From contig NC_088797.1 in the NCBI RefSeq assembly GCF_011386835.1, positions 96,048,264 through 96,112,263 of the forward strand: a stretch of DNA of 64,000 nucleotides, read 5' to 3'. Position 1 is the stretch's first letter. Each line of letters starts with the position of its first letter. This document shows positions 47,126 through 59,405 of the stretch, one piece after another. Below the pieces are notes generated by a model. It searched no databases. It was given only the letters and a program-made list of their open reading frames with translations, and was not told the origin of the DNA. The translations under genes and the position numbers were made by a program. The stretch comes from Chrysemys picta bellii (Eukaryota; Chordata; Testudines; Emydidae).

Positions 47126-48210
47126 GGGTTACCATATTTCAACAAGCAAAAAAGAGGACGGGAGGAGCCCCGCCCTAGCCCCGCCCCCCCAGAACCCCCA
47201 ACCCTCCCCCCGTTCCTTGTCCCCTGACTGCCCCTCCTGGGACCCCTGCCCCTAACTGCCCCCCCGGGACTCCACTCCCTATCTAAGCCTCCTTGCCTCT
47301 TGTCCCCTGACTGCCCCAACCCTTATCCACACCCCACCCCCAGACAGACCCCTGGGACTCCCACGCCCCATCCAACCACTCCCCACCCCCTGACAGCCCC
47401 CCCCAGAACTCCCAACCCATCTAAACCCCTCTGCTCCCTGTCCCCTGACTGCTCCGATCCCTCTCCACACTCCTGCCCCCTGACAGCCCCCCCAGAACTC
47501 CCAACCCATCTAAACCCCTCTGCTCCCTGTCCCCTGACTGCTCCGATCCCTCTCCCCACTCCTGCCCCCTGACAGCTCCCCCCCAGAACTCCCAGCCCCC
47601 TACCCCCCGCTCCTTGTCCCCTGACTGCCCCCTCCTGGGACCCCTGCTCCTAACTGCCCTCCAGAACCCCACCCCCTACCTAAGACTCCCTGTTCCTTGT
47701 CCCCTAACTGCCCCCTCCTAAGACCCCCCCCCAACTGCCCCCCAGGACCCTACCCCCTACCTGTACCCTGACTGCCCAAAACTTTCTCCACTCCCCTCCA
47801 AAAGCCCCCCCCCGTTTCTTGACTGCCCCCTCCAGAACCTCCCTGTCCCTTCTCCTGCCCCCCCTTACCCTGCTGCTCAGAACAGGGTGTTGGGCTCTGT
47901 GCCAGCCGGACACATGGCTGAGCTCCCCTGCACAACACAAAACCCGGTCCCTGGCCCTGCACAGGGCTGCCGGAGCGGGCTGCAGGAGGAGGAGCTGCCG
48001 GCGGCTCAGAATGCAGGGAGGGGGGGGGTGGGAGGAGGAAGCTGCTCCGGAGTCCAGCCCGGGACTTTCCTGCAGCCCTCCCAGCCGCTCGCTCTGCCGG
48101 GGGAGGGGGAAATCCCAGACATTGTGAGTGCTTTACAAATTCCCCCCGGACGCTATTTTTAGCACACAAAAGGAGGACATGTCCGGGTAAATCCGGACGA
48201 ATGGTAACCC
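47126..48210. mobile_element. Tc1/mariner-like element M1 with C-rich tandem core
   Basis: TA flanks it at 47124-47125 and 48211-48212. Ends are GGGTTACCATATTTC and, inverted, GGGTTACCATTCGTCC. The core 47180-47870 is an imperfect tandem array of cccctgactgccccctcc-type units. No transposase is present; the open frames in all six frames are repeat artefacts. Confidence 0.78.
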
Positions 48211-48212
48211 TA

Positions 48213-50973
48213 ACTGAATGTTTCCAATTAAACGCAGTTGACTTGAATTTGGCCCTGCAGCAATACAGTATGATAGTCCCTGGGAAGCTTTTCCTAATTG
48301 TTAAAAATAACACATTCTTAGCTGCATGGTAGAGCACTTCCAGAATTAAAACACATTAAAAATTCATATCCTAAAAGGCCAGAAAAGGAAAGCTGACCAG
48401 TAGTAGGAATTTAATAACATTAAAGTAAAATGGTACCTTTGATGAGAGATCTCATTGCATTGCAAAATCTGTGAAGAAAGAGACATTAGAAACCAAGTAT
48501 AGTAAATACTGCTGGAAAAGAAGAGCTTGCATTGTAGACTGGGAATCAGTGCCAACAGCATATTGTACAGCAGCTAAACCTGATGCTGATTTTCTATTTC
48601 AGGGGAAATGCTGGATCTAATTTCTTTAACTCTTTTACGGCTAACACAAGGACTTCTAGAACTGTAAATGCTCCTCCCCTTCTCAGCGTTCATTTCCTAA
48701 GGTCTGATTCTGCTCCCACTAAAATCAGTGGCCAAACTCTCATTGATTTCACTGGGAGCAGCAGGAGCAAGCCTCCCAGCACTCATTCCTTTTGCATTAA
48801 ATTTGACCCGAATGGAGGTGTTATGAGCTTTCTCGTAGCTCCTTGAATTTACCCATCAGGTTACAAACTGCAGAAGTTTAAGATTTTAAAATGGACAATT
48901 ACGGAGCAGGCCACCCTGTCTAAAGAGCATTTACATTTAGGGGCATCATTCCTATGGATAGAACAGGACATTGATTAGCCCCAATATGTGACTTGTTACA
49001 TTTAGTTTATTTTGTTTATGTTGCACCATAGTCAGTTTGTGTACATACTTGGCATTATCCCATGGCATTATCTGCAACATACCACATGGAGCTCCATGTT
49101 TCTTCAGGAGTACTGGAGCACTGATTGTATCTAAAATAATCTCCTCTCCATCCTGGGTCTAGGCATAATTAGCCACATTAATTAAGAAGTTTCAGTCTTA
49201 AATGAGAATGTGCTGGGTTCTGTTGATTGGTCATCACTTTAGCATTGCTTACCAATAAGTTTTCTCTATCAACATTTATTTTTTAGGACACCTTTTTTTA
49301 TGGAAAGTGCTGACATGCATATTTACCATAGGAGTTGGTATGGGCTATCTTAGATGAATGCACATTTTAGAAAAATAACTAATTTTAGAAAGACAGTAAA
49401 TATCATCCACCAGACAGACCATAAATGGCGCCTTTCGGGCTGTGTTCTGTTTGTATAAAGCTTTCATAATTTAGGGACCTGATAGACTGTGACTGCAGTA
49501 TGTAGTAAGGATATATATGGAAAAAACTCTATACAATTTCTTTTGATCAAAAGTTTCCCCACTAGCATAAGGGTTTGTTTTTGTTTTTAATTAAAGTGAC
49601 TCAACAGTTGTAATGGAAAAAAAATTAATAAACCTTAAACCAGAACTGGTGCCCACACAATTCTTTTAAAATGACATGCTATTTTTGAATTATACCTCTG
49701 AAAAGATTTCTAAAGCCCCAGATCCTGCAGTTGGAACCATCTAGACAGAACTTTTTGCCCTGTAGTACCCTCAGTGACTTCAATCGTTTTTGCACAGGTG
49801 TAAGGATCCAAGTGCAATGGAGCCCTTATATTGTAAGCTTTATGGAACAGGACTATGTATTGTGATTTTGCCTAGAGAGCACTGGATCCCAATCCTGACT
49901 GGGACCTTTAGGTGCTACTGGAATATAAATGAAATTAATAATAATAACAACAACAGAGAAAGATATTTTAGCTGCACAGATTTTAAAGAAGTTTTGTAAC
50001 TTAGAAATGGCCAGATGGATTTTTCTCAAATTTTGTTTGGAAAAAAATATTCTTGGGCGTAGACCTCATATACCTCCTTTTACTTGTAATGGGTTATTAT
50101 CCCTGGAAACACTCTCCTCTACCTGGATTCTAATTACAGTTTTGGGCTATTTTCAGATGTTTTTACTCCAGAGGTATAATTAAATGTTAGCTCCACACAC
50201 ACTGCTGTATACGCAAGAAAACCATCCTGCTGAAAATATCCATCCATTTCATTTGCAATTTACAATGGGGTTGAATAAAAGTGCTGGGTAGGTCCTTAGA
50301 ATTATTTCTGATCATCTGTATCCAGTGGCTGTCCTTTTCTGATCAGAATCACTTTCTCCATCCCTGAGCAAATTCAAAAGCAGTCTATCGGAAATGGGCC
50401 ATTGGCTGAATTTCAAGATCTCTAGCTGCACACTAGTAGCTAGCAAAAATTGCACCAACCTTCCCAATGATAATGAGGCCAGATTCCCAAAACAAAAGTA
50501 TTATCTATCTGACATTTCCTGCCTTGATGCTGAAAGCAAGAACTGAGTTGACCAAAACATTGCTAATGAGGAGATACTTTGCCAAGATGCCATGTCATAT
50601 TAGGATGGCAGAGCTTTATACACTGTTGCATTACTGTACCTCGTTTTTTTTCAAGCCCAAGTCCAATTTACTGAAATGAAAGTCATTTATATAAAATGCC
50701 AAGGCTAAATATAAACAGTAGCTGCTGAAAGTTCTGGTTGCCCAAATACTGTTGCTGTATTTAGCGCTTGTGACTGAGAGTGTGGGAAAGGGCAGATATT
50801 CTGGAATGCTTTATAAATTTGCATGATGGGACAAATAATCTCTGACTGAGGTACAATATGATCAGATAAGTCACACAGGCATATGCAATGCTCTGTGTTT
50901 TCTTCACTGGAGTTATGCTGATCTACATCGGCTGGTGATCTGCCTTTAATATTTGAGGAGTCATTAAACTAAA
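48213..50973. other. Spacer with palindromic ancient repeats
   Basis: At 48700-48770 ggtctgattctgctccc and tcactgggagcagcaggagc face each other. A related fragment lies at about 49715-49790. The rest is AT-rich with nothing recognised. Confidence 0.4.
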
Positions 50974-50976
50974 TGA

Positions 50977-51258
50977 GGGCTTGTCTACACTGGCAATTTA
51001 TAGCGCTGCAACTTTTTCACTCAGGGGTGTGAAAAAACACCCTCCTGAGCACAGCCAGTTTCAGCGCTGTAAAACACCAGTGTAGACAGTGCACCAGTGC
51101 TGGGAGCCACATTCCCAGCGCTGGTAGCTACGCCCCTTGTGGAGGTGGGTTTTTTAGAGCTCTGGGAGAACTCTCTCCCAGCGCTGCAATGCAACCACAC
51201 AAGCTACGTTAAAGCGCTGCCAAAGCAGAGCTTTAGCATTGCCAGTGTAGACTAGCCC
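50977..51258. mobile_element. MITE with TGA-type 3-bp duplication
   Basis: GGGCTTGTCTACACTGGCAA at the left and, inverted, GGGCTAGTCTACACTGGCAA at the right form about 20-base TIRs with one mismatch. TGA lies at 50974-50976 and 51259-51261. The interior has repeated agcgctg words. This fits PIF/Harbinger-type MITEs known in reptiles (Chompy type). Confidence 0.72.
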
Positions 51259-51261
51259 TGA

Positions 51262-52174
51262 GTCTTTTTATTTAATGCCCCACACCCTGCCCCCCCCCAC
51301 ACACACACACGCCTGCACACACATGCAGCCCAAGAATGCATTGCTGTTTGGTGATTATTATTTTTTTGTCTGTATTTTTATTGAAATGCTGTTTGCTTGT
51401 TTGTTTGTTTTTGCCCATTTACTAGGCCTTTATTTTACTATCAGTTTTGTTGCTGCACTATTTGTTTTTACTCTGTGGCTAGAACAATGAAGACAAATTT
51501 CTGATTTTTCTCTGTAATTGTTTTCTTACATATATTTCCTAAGAGAATGAATTATTTGCCTGGGTTCATCTGAGTCAGTGGGTAAAATGGTGAATTCTTT
51601 GGGTAACTGCCAGAGGGAAGTTTCGCAAGGAGATGTTTAGGTTAGCAGGAAGGAAATGCTACAAAATGAACCTCACTGAGTTTTCCGACCTCTCTGGCCA
51701 TTCCTTGGGTTTCTCTAGGTAGATGATGATGCAGTATAGCCCACAATTGGACCTTGAGATCAATCCATCCTTTTAAATTCTTCCTTTCCTTTTTACATAC
51801 ACTTTGCCTTCTGTCCTGTGGCAAGTGTCCTGAGAGTGGTTCAAGTGCTAGAGTAGAAAATATGGACATGATTTCAGTTAGATCTACATTATGATGCTTC
51901 TCCCTTCATTTGCAAAAATCCAAAATATTATTGTTTCATCAATTTTTGAGGCCAGAAGGGACCACTATGATCATCAGACTTCCTGTCTGATTAGTATGAC
52001 TTGGGTGAAATTTCATTTATAGGTTTCATTGCAGTGTTGGTTGAACATGAATTAATGAAGGTGGATAAAGGTAAATCCATGTAAACAGATAGGTAAAGTG
52101 TCCATCTACTATGCTATAAAACTAAAGGGCCAAATCGTGAGGTTTCAATGTAATAATTTCTACTCATTCCAACA
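51262..52174. other. Spacer with a CR1 3'-end remnant
   Basis: 51950-51995 (gaggccagaagggaccacta, tgatcatc) matches the CR1 3' UTR on the minus strand, as at 42.7 kb. An (AC)n run lies at about 51298-51311. Confidence 0.5.
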
Positions 52175-52176
52175 TA

Positions 52177-53291
52177 GGGTTACCATATTCAAACATTTAA
52201 AAAAGAGGACACTCCACGGGGGCCTGGTCCCACCCCCACCCCAACCCCACCCCTTCTCCGCCCCCATTCCAACCCCTTCCCCAAAGTCCCTGCCCCAACT
52301 CTGCCCCCTCCTCTAAGCACCCCACATTCCCCCTCCTCCCTCCCGCTCTGATCTTGGTTGGGGGTTGCTAAGTGCTTCCCTGCTCCCCACTCTCCCCGCA
52401 GACCCTGCAGCCTCTATGCCCTTGCCTGCCCTGCTCCTCCTCACCCTGCAGCCTCTGCACCGCCCCCGCCCCTGCAGCCTCTGTGCCTCCTGCTCCCCAC
52501 TTGCCCTGCAGCCTCTGCGCCCCCCCAGCTCTGCAGCCTCTGCGCCCCCTGCTCCCCACTCGCCCTGCAGCCTCTGCGCCCCCTGCCTGCCCTGCCTCTG
52601 CACCCCCCCGCCCCTGCAGCCTCTGTGCCCCCTGCTCCCCACTCGCCCTGCAGCCTCTGCGCCCCCCCCAGCTCTGCAGCCTCTGCGCCCCCTGCTCCCC
52701 ACTCGCCCTGCAGCCTCTGTGCCCCCTGCCTGCCCTGCTCCTCGTCGCCCTGCAGCCTCTGCACCCCCTGCCTGCTCTGCCTCTGCACCCCCCCACCCCT
52801 GCAGCCTCTGCACCCCCTGCCTGCTCTGCCTCTGCACCCCCCCACCCCTGCAGCCTCTGTGCCCCCTGCTCCCCACTCGCCCTGCAGCCTCTGTGCCCCC
52901 TGCCTGCCCTGCTCCTCCTCGCCCTGCAGCCTCTGCACCCCCTGCCTGCCCTGCCCCTGCAGCCTCTACACACACACATACCCCGCCTGCCCTGCTCCCC
53001 CGCCCCACTCACCCGGCAGACGGAGAAATGCAGGCTCCACATGGAATCAAACACTGCCGCGCTGCTCTGTGGGGGAGGAGGGAGAGGGGGAGGGACTCTG
53101 GCTGCTAGAGGCCCTAGTGGCTGCGAGTGGCTTTCAATCAGGCCAGGTGTCCAATCAGCCGCGCCGCACTCCGCATGAGGGGAAGGGGGAAATCCCGGAC
53201 ATTTCTACTTGATTAGAAATCTCCCCCCGGATGGCCATTTAACGCTGAAAAAGCCAGACATGTCCGGGGAAACCCGGACGGATGGTAACCC
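52177..53291. mobile_element. Tc1/mariner-like element M2 with different tandem core
   Basis: TA flanks it at 52175-52176 and 53292-53293. Ends are GGGTTACCATATTCAAAC and, inverted, GGGTTACCATCCGTCC, as in M1. The core 52430-52980 is an array of ctgcagcctctg plus cgccccctgctccccact units. The long open frames on both strands (up to 284 codons) are compositional. Confidence 0.8.
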
Positions 53292-53293
53292 TA

Positions 53294-55605
53294 TTCCAAC
53301 AAGAGTTTTGTCTCATTATCCAGTATTAATAAATAATTGTAAGGAATATTTTAGTTCATCTCCTCAACTATTTACTTATATCTCTGGCAGGCTTTCCTAC
53401 AGCACTTGTCACTGTGATGTCTAATTCTGAAAAAGCCATTTAGTTCCACAAAGCATTATCTAAAATGGATTTCCCAGTGAATTCTGCTCTTCAGCTTTCC
53501 AAGGCTCCAGGAATCTTTTCTAACATTATGTGTGTGTTGGCACCTCTTCTGTCAGGACAGGAAGGCTTTGGCACACTTTTCTGGTATGTTGTGAAGACAG
53601 CCAGGTTTTGGCTTAACCTTATCTCCTCCAGTAGCTTGTTCCAAAGTCACGTGCCCTTAATTGAAAATGTTTAGATCTAGACTGTGTAATCCTAGTGCAT
53701 ATTGGTGAGCACAAAGGACTACGTATGTGAGTTGGTGCTCACCAATGTGTCAGGACCTTCACGCTAGGCCTTCTTAGTGTCTCTGTCCCAAAGAGTGTAG
53801 GTGTCTAGGAGTCATGTGGATAGAAATGAGGTGGTCCCTATTGTAGCTGATTTACTGATGCCTTTGTAGAGAAAAATCAAAGTCTTAAATTCAGCACAAA
53901 AAAAGTATTTTGTATCTTTTCACTCTAGGAATAGGAATTTGTAGGTGGACATCGACAGCATCTCTGAATAGCTGAATCCTCCTCAGCATTAGAACAAGTA
54001 GAGCACAGAATGTTTTGGTTTGTTTTTGTTTTTTCTTAATGAGCAGCTATGGCAAGGAAAACACTCTCACTGAGCATTATCACCACAGGGTGGTAAAAGT
54101 TCAAAGACTGACATGTACACTCCAAATACTTTCATAGCCCAATCCAAGTACATGGACCAAACTCCAGGACTTCTATTCATTCCTTACAGGCTCTTTAACT
54201 GCTCCCATTACCACCACCTGCTTTAGCAGCTGTAGGAGACTCTGGGACCCACAGGGACAGTTCCCAGAGGCATACAGGGTGCCTTAGTACAGACATAGCC
54301 AGAATGTATCTGGGCACACTGCCAAGGCATCCCCTACTGCACCTTACCTAAGGGTGCACTGTGTGCTCCACCTTCCATTGACCCTTGTTAGGTCGCTTGT
54401 AAAGAAGGGAGAAGGGCCTAGAGCCCACCCCCTTTTAGAGGGGCTAGCACCAGAAGCAGATCCATGAGTCCTGCTCACTTGTGCTCTGAGTGTGCAAATG
54501 CTAGGATTGTAGCTCCCTCTCGTGCAGATGTGCACAGGAGAGCTCCTTGTGCCATTGCCCTGCTATTTTACACCCACAGCCTGGTCCCATCTGTTTAACA
54601 TTTAGGTCCCAATTCTGAGCTATTTGCAAGCCCCTCTGTCTCTCTCTCTTATGCTGTAAAGAGACCTGAAAGCAACTAAATTCCCCCAGCGCCATAGGGC
54701 TGGCACAATGACTTTATGCTCTCCCTCTTGCTGGAGCAGGGGTATGTCCGGAGTAATGCTTAGAGACCAGATGTGTTTGTAAAAGGAGGTATGTCTGCAC
54801 TCTGACTAGTCTGTATCTGCACAGCAGTCCACAGGGGGAAACTGCCCTAAGCTGGAGCAGGCTCTCCTCTGCTCTAATTTATACCAGGGACCAGACCCAG
54901 AGTTCAGAGGTGCAAAGCCAACTTAAAGTCACATTTGATCCCCGCCTGCCAAGATAGTGTAGCTCAAAACCAGGGCCTCTGCCCTATGTCACAGTTCTTC
55001 TCCACTGCACCACTAAAAAGATTTAAAATTACATCAAACTTCTAGGCATTTAAAAGACAATGATGATATTACATGAGATTGAAATGGAGCAGTGTTTTAT
55101 AAAGTGCTCATGTTGTTGACAGACTTTCTTTTTGCAGGATCCCCTTGGAAACATGATAATTATGTCCCAGGGGCTATACCTAGTCAAATGAATTATAATT
55201 ACATAGCTATAAAAGCATTAGTGAGATCAGAATAGCCCCATGACTGGTACTTATTCCATATTAGGGAAATATATTTGTGGTAGCTTGAGTTCAGTCATAA
55301 CAATGCATTTATTTTACTTCTGACAAAAGCTTAATGGGCTTTTAAACTTTAACATGAATACTCCCAGGCTTAGGACTAACAGACAAGAATACTAATGAGT
55401 GCATGCTACAAGTCTTAAAGTTTGGTGCTTTAAACCAAAGCTGCCTGATCATTTCAAGCCACACAATACCAGAAATGTATACTGGCATGAGTGTCTGGCT
55501 TTTTTACTGCAAAGCCTCAGCAACTGCTATTAAACTGCTATTGCCAGTGAAACTACTGTCAGAGCATATTATGCCCCTAAATCAGCTTTTCTGTCTTTGG
55601 GTGTG
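53294..55605. other. Spacer
   Basis: No repeat ends or exons are recognised. Confidence 0.35.
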
Positions 55606-55619
55606 TCTAGTCTACAGTG

Positions 55620-55830
55620 CAAAAAAGGTATGCTCTTCTTTGAGTGATTGCTCATATCGATTCCAATTAGGTGTGTGTGCACAGTCATCAGAAAGTTTTT
55701 CCCCTAGCAGCACCCGACGGGTTGGCTGTGGAGCCTCAGAAAGTGGCGCCTTCATGGCACTCAATATATGACCCTGCTGACCTGGCACCTCCACAGTTCC
55801 TTCTTACCCCCCGTGACAGTTGTTGGAACT
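55620..55830 (+). repeat. DIRS copy 2, 5' terminal repeat
   Basis: It resembles copy 1 positions 451-600 in word order (cctagcagcacccg, agtggcgcc, cagttccttctta), but no inverted partner remains. Confidence 0.6.
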
Positions 55831-56048
55831 GTGGTGTCTTGCTTCGCAAGCTCTCCACATGTTCCCTAGCTTCGTACTGTTCGTGTTCCATAGTTGATTA
55901 GTTTATAGTTAGTTCATAGCTAATGTAGTTCGAGTTAGTTATTTAGTTAGCTGATGGGTTGTGGGGGGGTTACCCTCCACCCTGACTGCTTTCTCCCTTG
56001 GGGACTTACATGCCTTAGTACCAGGGGTTCAAGTCCTGCAATAAGACC

Positions 56049-57740
56049 ATGCCAACGGATGACCCCCATGACACTTGCTTAAAGTGTCTCGGGGAAATGC
56101 ATCAGTTTGAAAAGTGCAGGATTTGTAAGGGCTTGTGCCCCCGAACCAAGAAGGAGCGGGATTTTAGACTGAAGCAGCTCCTTATGGAGGTGGCACTTAG
56201 ACTGCATCCCACATCGGTGCAACAGGACCCAGCACCAAGTTCATCGGTGCGCAGTGCCCCAACGGTAGTTGCAGAAGCGGCACTGTGGAAGGACTCTGGT
56301 CAAGACCTGCAGCACCGCTGCTCCCCGGCACCGAAGCCGGTGGGAACAGCCCAGCACAGATCCCATTCACCAGCACAGAAGTGGCACCAGAAGCAGGGGA
56401 GGAGTGGTTCCCTGGCTTTGGGATCCACCCCCTCGGAGCCGGTTAATGGGGCGCGTCCCAGGAAGGAGCTCCCAGCAATGAAAACTTTGGAGCCTGCACC
56501 ATCAACTTCGGCCCCACGAGGGGGACTGTCGAGTCCAGTGCAGTTGGACTCCCCGTGTCAGGTGGTGGAGGAGGTAGAACTGCCTTCTATCCTGGACACC
56601 TTTGAGGCTGCAAGAGAACTCATTGCGATGATGGCACCGAGGTCCCCGGCCCTTCACGCTAAGCCTCTGATACCGCAATGGGCGGCACTGTCCCGAGGAA
56701 AGCCGGCCATGATATGCTCCTCGACTCAGCCCGCAGAAGCAAGACACCACTCAGAGTCGCGGCACTGCTCGGAGTCCTGGCACCGCTCAGAGTTGCGGCA
56801 CTGATCGGACTCACTGCGCCGGTCTGACTTGCGGCCCAGCTCAAGGTCCTGCCAGTGCTCCCACTCACAACACCGATCACCTTCGCGCAGTAGGTCAGCA
56901 GCCAGTTGTCCCGTCCCTAGGGATGCAGAGGAGTTGGCGGTTGCACCACCTCCTCTGGAACCCGCCCCTGTTCCTGAGCCAGACCCTGGAGCAGCTGGCA
57001 CGGAACTCGAGGTGGGGCAGGAGGTCCCTGAGAACCAAGAGGGTCAGGAGGATCCAGTTCCCCCACTAGCATCCTTGTCCGCCTCCCCGGACGAGGCGAT
57101 GGCAGGCACCTCTGCCTTGGGACCCTCCCCTATAGATAGCCAGGCCCACCAGGACCTCCAATGCAGGGTGGCACGGAATATGAACCTGCAAGGCGAGGAG
57201 GTGGTAGAGTCGAAGGACCCTATGGTGGACATCCTGGCACCAGAAGGGCCAACCAAGGTCACTCTACCCCTCATCAAAACTATACAAGCCAGTGCAAGGA
57301 CCATTTGCCAGACCCCGGCCTCCAATCTTCCCACAACTAAGGGTGTGGAGAGGGAGTACTTTGTATCCTCCAAAGGGTATGAGTACCTGTTCACACACCC
57401 ACAGCCTTGCTCATTAGTAGTGGCTGCTGTGAATGAAAAGGAAAGGCAAGGACAGCAAGCCCCAGCATCTAAGTCCAAGGACACCAAGTGCCTGGATTTA
57501 TTCAGACGCAAACTATACTCCATGTGGGGCTTGCAACTCAGGATTGCCAACCAGCAGGCAATCCTGAGCAGATACAGTTTTAACTCCTGGAACTCAATGC
57601 TGAAGTTTAGGGAGCTGGTTCCAGCAGAGTCCAGGGAGGAGTTTGGGGCAATTGTTGAGGAGGGCAAGGCAGTGACACGGACCTCTTTACAGGCCTCACT
57701 GCTGCAGACTCAGCAGTGTGCATCTTGTCCTCAGGGATAG
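56049..57740 (+). pseudogene. DIRS copy 2 gag, main part
   Basis: The ATG at 56049 starts MPTDDPHDTCLKCL. The C-x2-C-x4-H-x4-C knuckle is near residues 10-23, followed by a basic stretch. One frame runs to 57740 except for a TGA at 56802-56804. Before and after that stop lies a Ser/Glu/Arg/His-rich tandem segment (SESRH, SESWH, SELRH) and an SR-like patch (SPSRSRSAA). The C-terminal part aligns with copy 1 at 2244-2700. A frameshift at about 57695 moves the reading to another frame (continuing toward 57810). Confidence 0.8.
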
Positions 57741-57809
57741 CTATGAGGCATAGCTCATGGCTGCAGACCTGGGGACTCCTGCCCGAGGTTCAACAAACTA
57801 TGCAGGACC

Positions 57810-58688
57810 CACGGCCGGCTCTAGGATTTTTGCCGCCCCAAGCAAAAAAAAATTTAGCCGCCCCCCCCCCCACTTTTTTTTCGTGCCCCTCCTGCCCCCG
57901 GCCCCGCCCCAACTCCACCCCTTCCCCAAATCCCAGACCCACCTCCTCCTCCGGGCATGCCGCATTCCCCCCCCCATTGCTTCCTGCGGGCCCCCCGCAA
58001 CCTCCCGCCCTAGCTCACCTCCGTTCCACCTGCTCCCCCTGGCACGCTGCCACTGCACTTCTCCCCCGTCCCTCTCAGCAGAGCAGCGGCGCGTTCAGAG
58101 CGGAGGTGAGCTAGGGTGGGAGGTGCAGGAAGTAAAGGGGGGGTAGAGGAACTGCTCACCTCTGCTCCACCACCGCCGCCTCCCCCAAGCGCCCCCCCCC
58201 CCGCTCGGCTTCTCCTCCCTCCCTCCTTCCCAGCCTTGCTGCGCGAAACAGCTGTTTTGCGCGCGGCAAGCCTGGGAGGGGCGGGGGTAAGCGGAGCGGC
58301 GGTGCATTCAGGGGAGCAGGCGGAGCGGAGGTGAGCTAGGGTGGGGGGCACAGGAAGTAACGGGGGTAGAGGAACCGCTCCCCCCTCCAGCTCACGTCCG
58401 CTCCACCACTGCTGCCTCCCCCGAGCGCCCACCGCTCGGCTTCTCCTCCCTCCCAGCCTTGCTGCGTGAAACAGCTGTTTCCTGCGTGGCAAGCCTGGGA
58501 GGGAGGGGGAGAAGCGAAGCAGCAGCAGCGCGCTCAGGGGAGCAGGTGGAGGCGAGCTGGGGCGGCGGGGGCACTTTTTCCCCATGCCCCGGAGTTGGCG
58601 CCTATGATGGCCGGCGCCAGAATGCCACCCCTAGAAATGTGCCGCTCCAAGCACCTGCTTGTTTTGCTGGTGCCTGGAGCCGGCCCTG
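57810..58688. mobile_element. Nonautonomous hAT element A3 (879 bp) inside DIRS gag
   Basis: The perfect 8-bp duplication GCAGGACC lies at 57802-57809 and 58689-58696. Ends are CACGGCCGGCTCTAGG and, inverted, CAGGGCCGGCTCCAGG. The interior holds tandem units of about 225 bases starting at 58101, 58326 and 58547. Two units carry the palindrome with gaaacagctgttt at the centre. No transposase. Confidence 0.9.
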
Positions 58689-58812
58689 GCAGGACCTACC
58701 CTTTGATGTGGTGGGTCTGTTTGCCAAACAGACGGACTCCAGGCTACATAGCCTCAAAGACTCCAAAGCAATAATGAAATCTTTGGGTATGCACACCCCG
58801 GCAACCCAATGA
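58689..58812 (+). pseudogene. DIRS copy 2 gag, continuation after the hAT insertion
   Basis: It reads LPFDVVGLFAKQTDSRLHSL, matching the LPFD...QTDTRLH words of copy 1 at about 2690-2750. It stops at about 58812. Confidence 0.8.
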
Positions 58813-58871
58813 AAGCCCTATAAGCCCCAATTGCCGCAACAGCGGTCATATCCTCCTCGGCCGAGGTAGGA

Positions 58872-59405
58872 ATGGCAAGCGCAAGCCCTCCCATCCCCCG
58901 TCCGAACAGGGCCAGGGCCCGACTAAGCTTTCATCAGGCTCAAAACAGACATTTTGAAGGTGCGCCCGAGGACGGAGCACCTGTCTCAATGCCGTATCCT
59001 TCCCCGTATTTTTTGAACCATCTATCCCACTTCTACTGTGCGTGGTCCCAAATAACATCAGACACGGTAGAAGTGGGATATTCTCTCCAATTCTGCTCCT
59101 ACCCTCCTTCCCACCCCCATTCCCCGTCCCTCTTCAGGGACCCTACTTATGAGCAACTCCTTATCCTGGAGGTGCAATCACTCCTCGCCATGGGAGTGGT
59201 GGAGGAGGTTCCTCAGGGGTGGGGGATTTTATTCCCATTATTTCCTAATCCCCAAAGCTCAGGGGGGTCTCAGACCCATTCTAGATCTGCGAGGACTCAA
59301 CAAGTTCATGGTGAAGTTGAAGTTCCGCATGGTCTCCCTCAGCACAATATCCCTTCTCTGGATCCGGGAGACTGGTTCGCTGTCCTCGACATGAAAGACG
59401 CATAG
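58872..59405 (+). pseudogene. DIRS copy 2 reverse transcriptase, N-terminal fragment
   Basis: Words FRDPTYEQLLILEVQSLLAMGVVEEVP and, in a second frame, YFLIPKAQGGLRPILDLRGL and FRMVSLS are the start of DIRS RT. The third segment, SLDPGDWFAVLDMKDA, ends at the stop at 59403-59405. Frame changes are at about 59215 and 59345. Everything after the first catalytic Asp is missing. Confidence 0.83.

Larger units (their letters stand above)
55612..59405 (+). mobile_element. DIRS-type retrotransposon, copy 2 (5' half)
   Basis: The inverted-repeat-like start (gctcttctttgagtgattgc, agtcatcagaaag) is followed by gag (56049 onward) and the first part of RT, ending abruptly at 59405 right after the first RT catalytic region (WFAVLDMKDA). 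The rest of RT, RNase H, recombinase and right end are missing. A hAT element (57810-58688) splits gag. It is a different subfamily from copy 1, judging by low similarity in gag and terminal repeat. Confidence 0.85.

Noticed and set aside
47300..48337. Pro/Ser-rich and Gly-rich open frames
   Set aside because: C-rich tandem core of element M1; no domain and no codon bias.
52313..53212. Open frames of 165-284 codons on both strands
   Set aside because: They lie in an array of ctgcagcctctg units inside a mariner-like element, so frames stay open by repeat composition.
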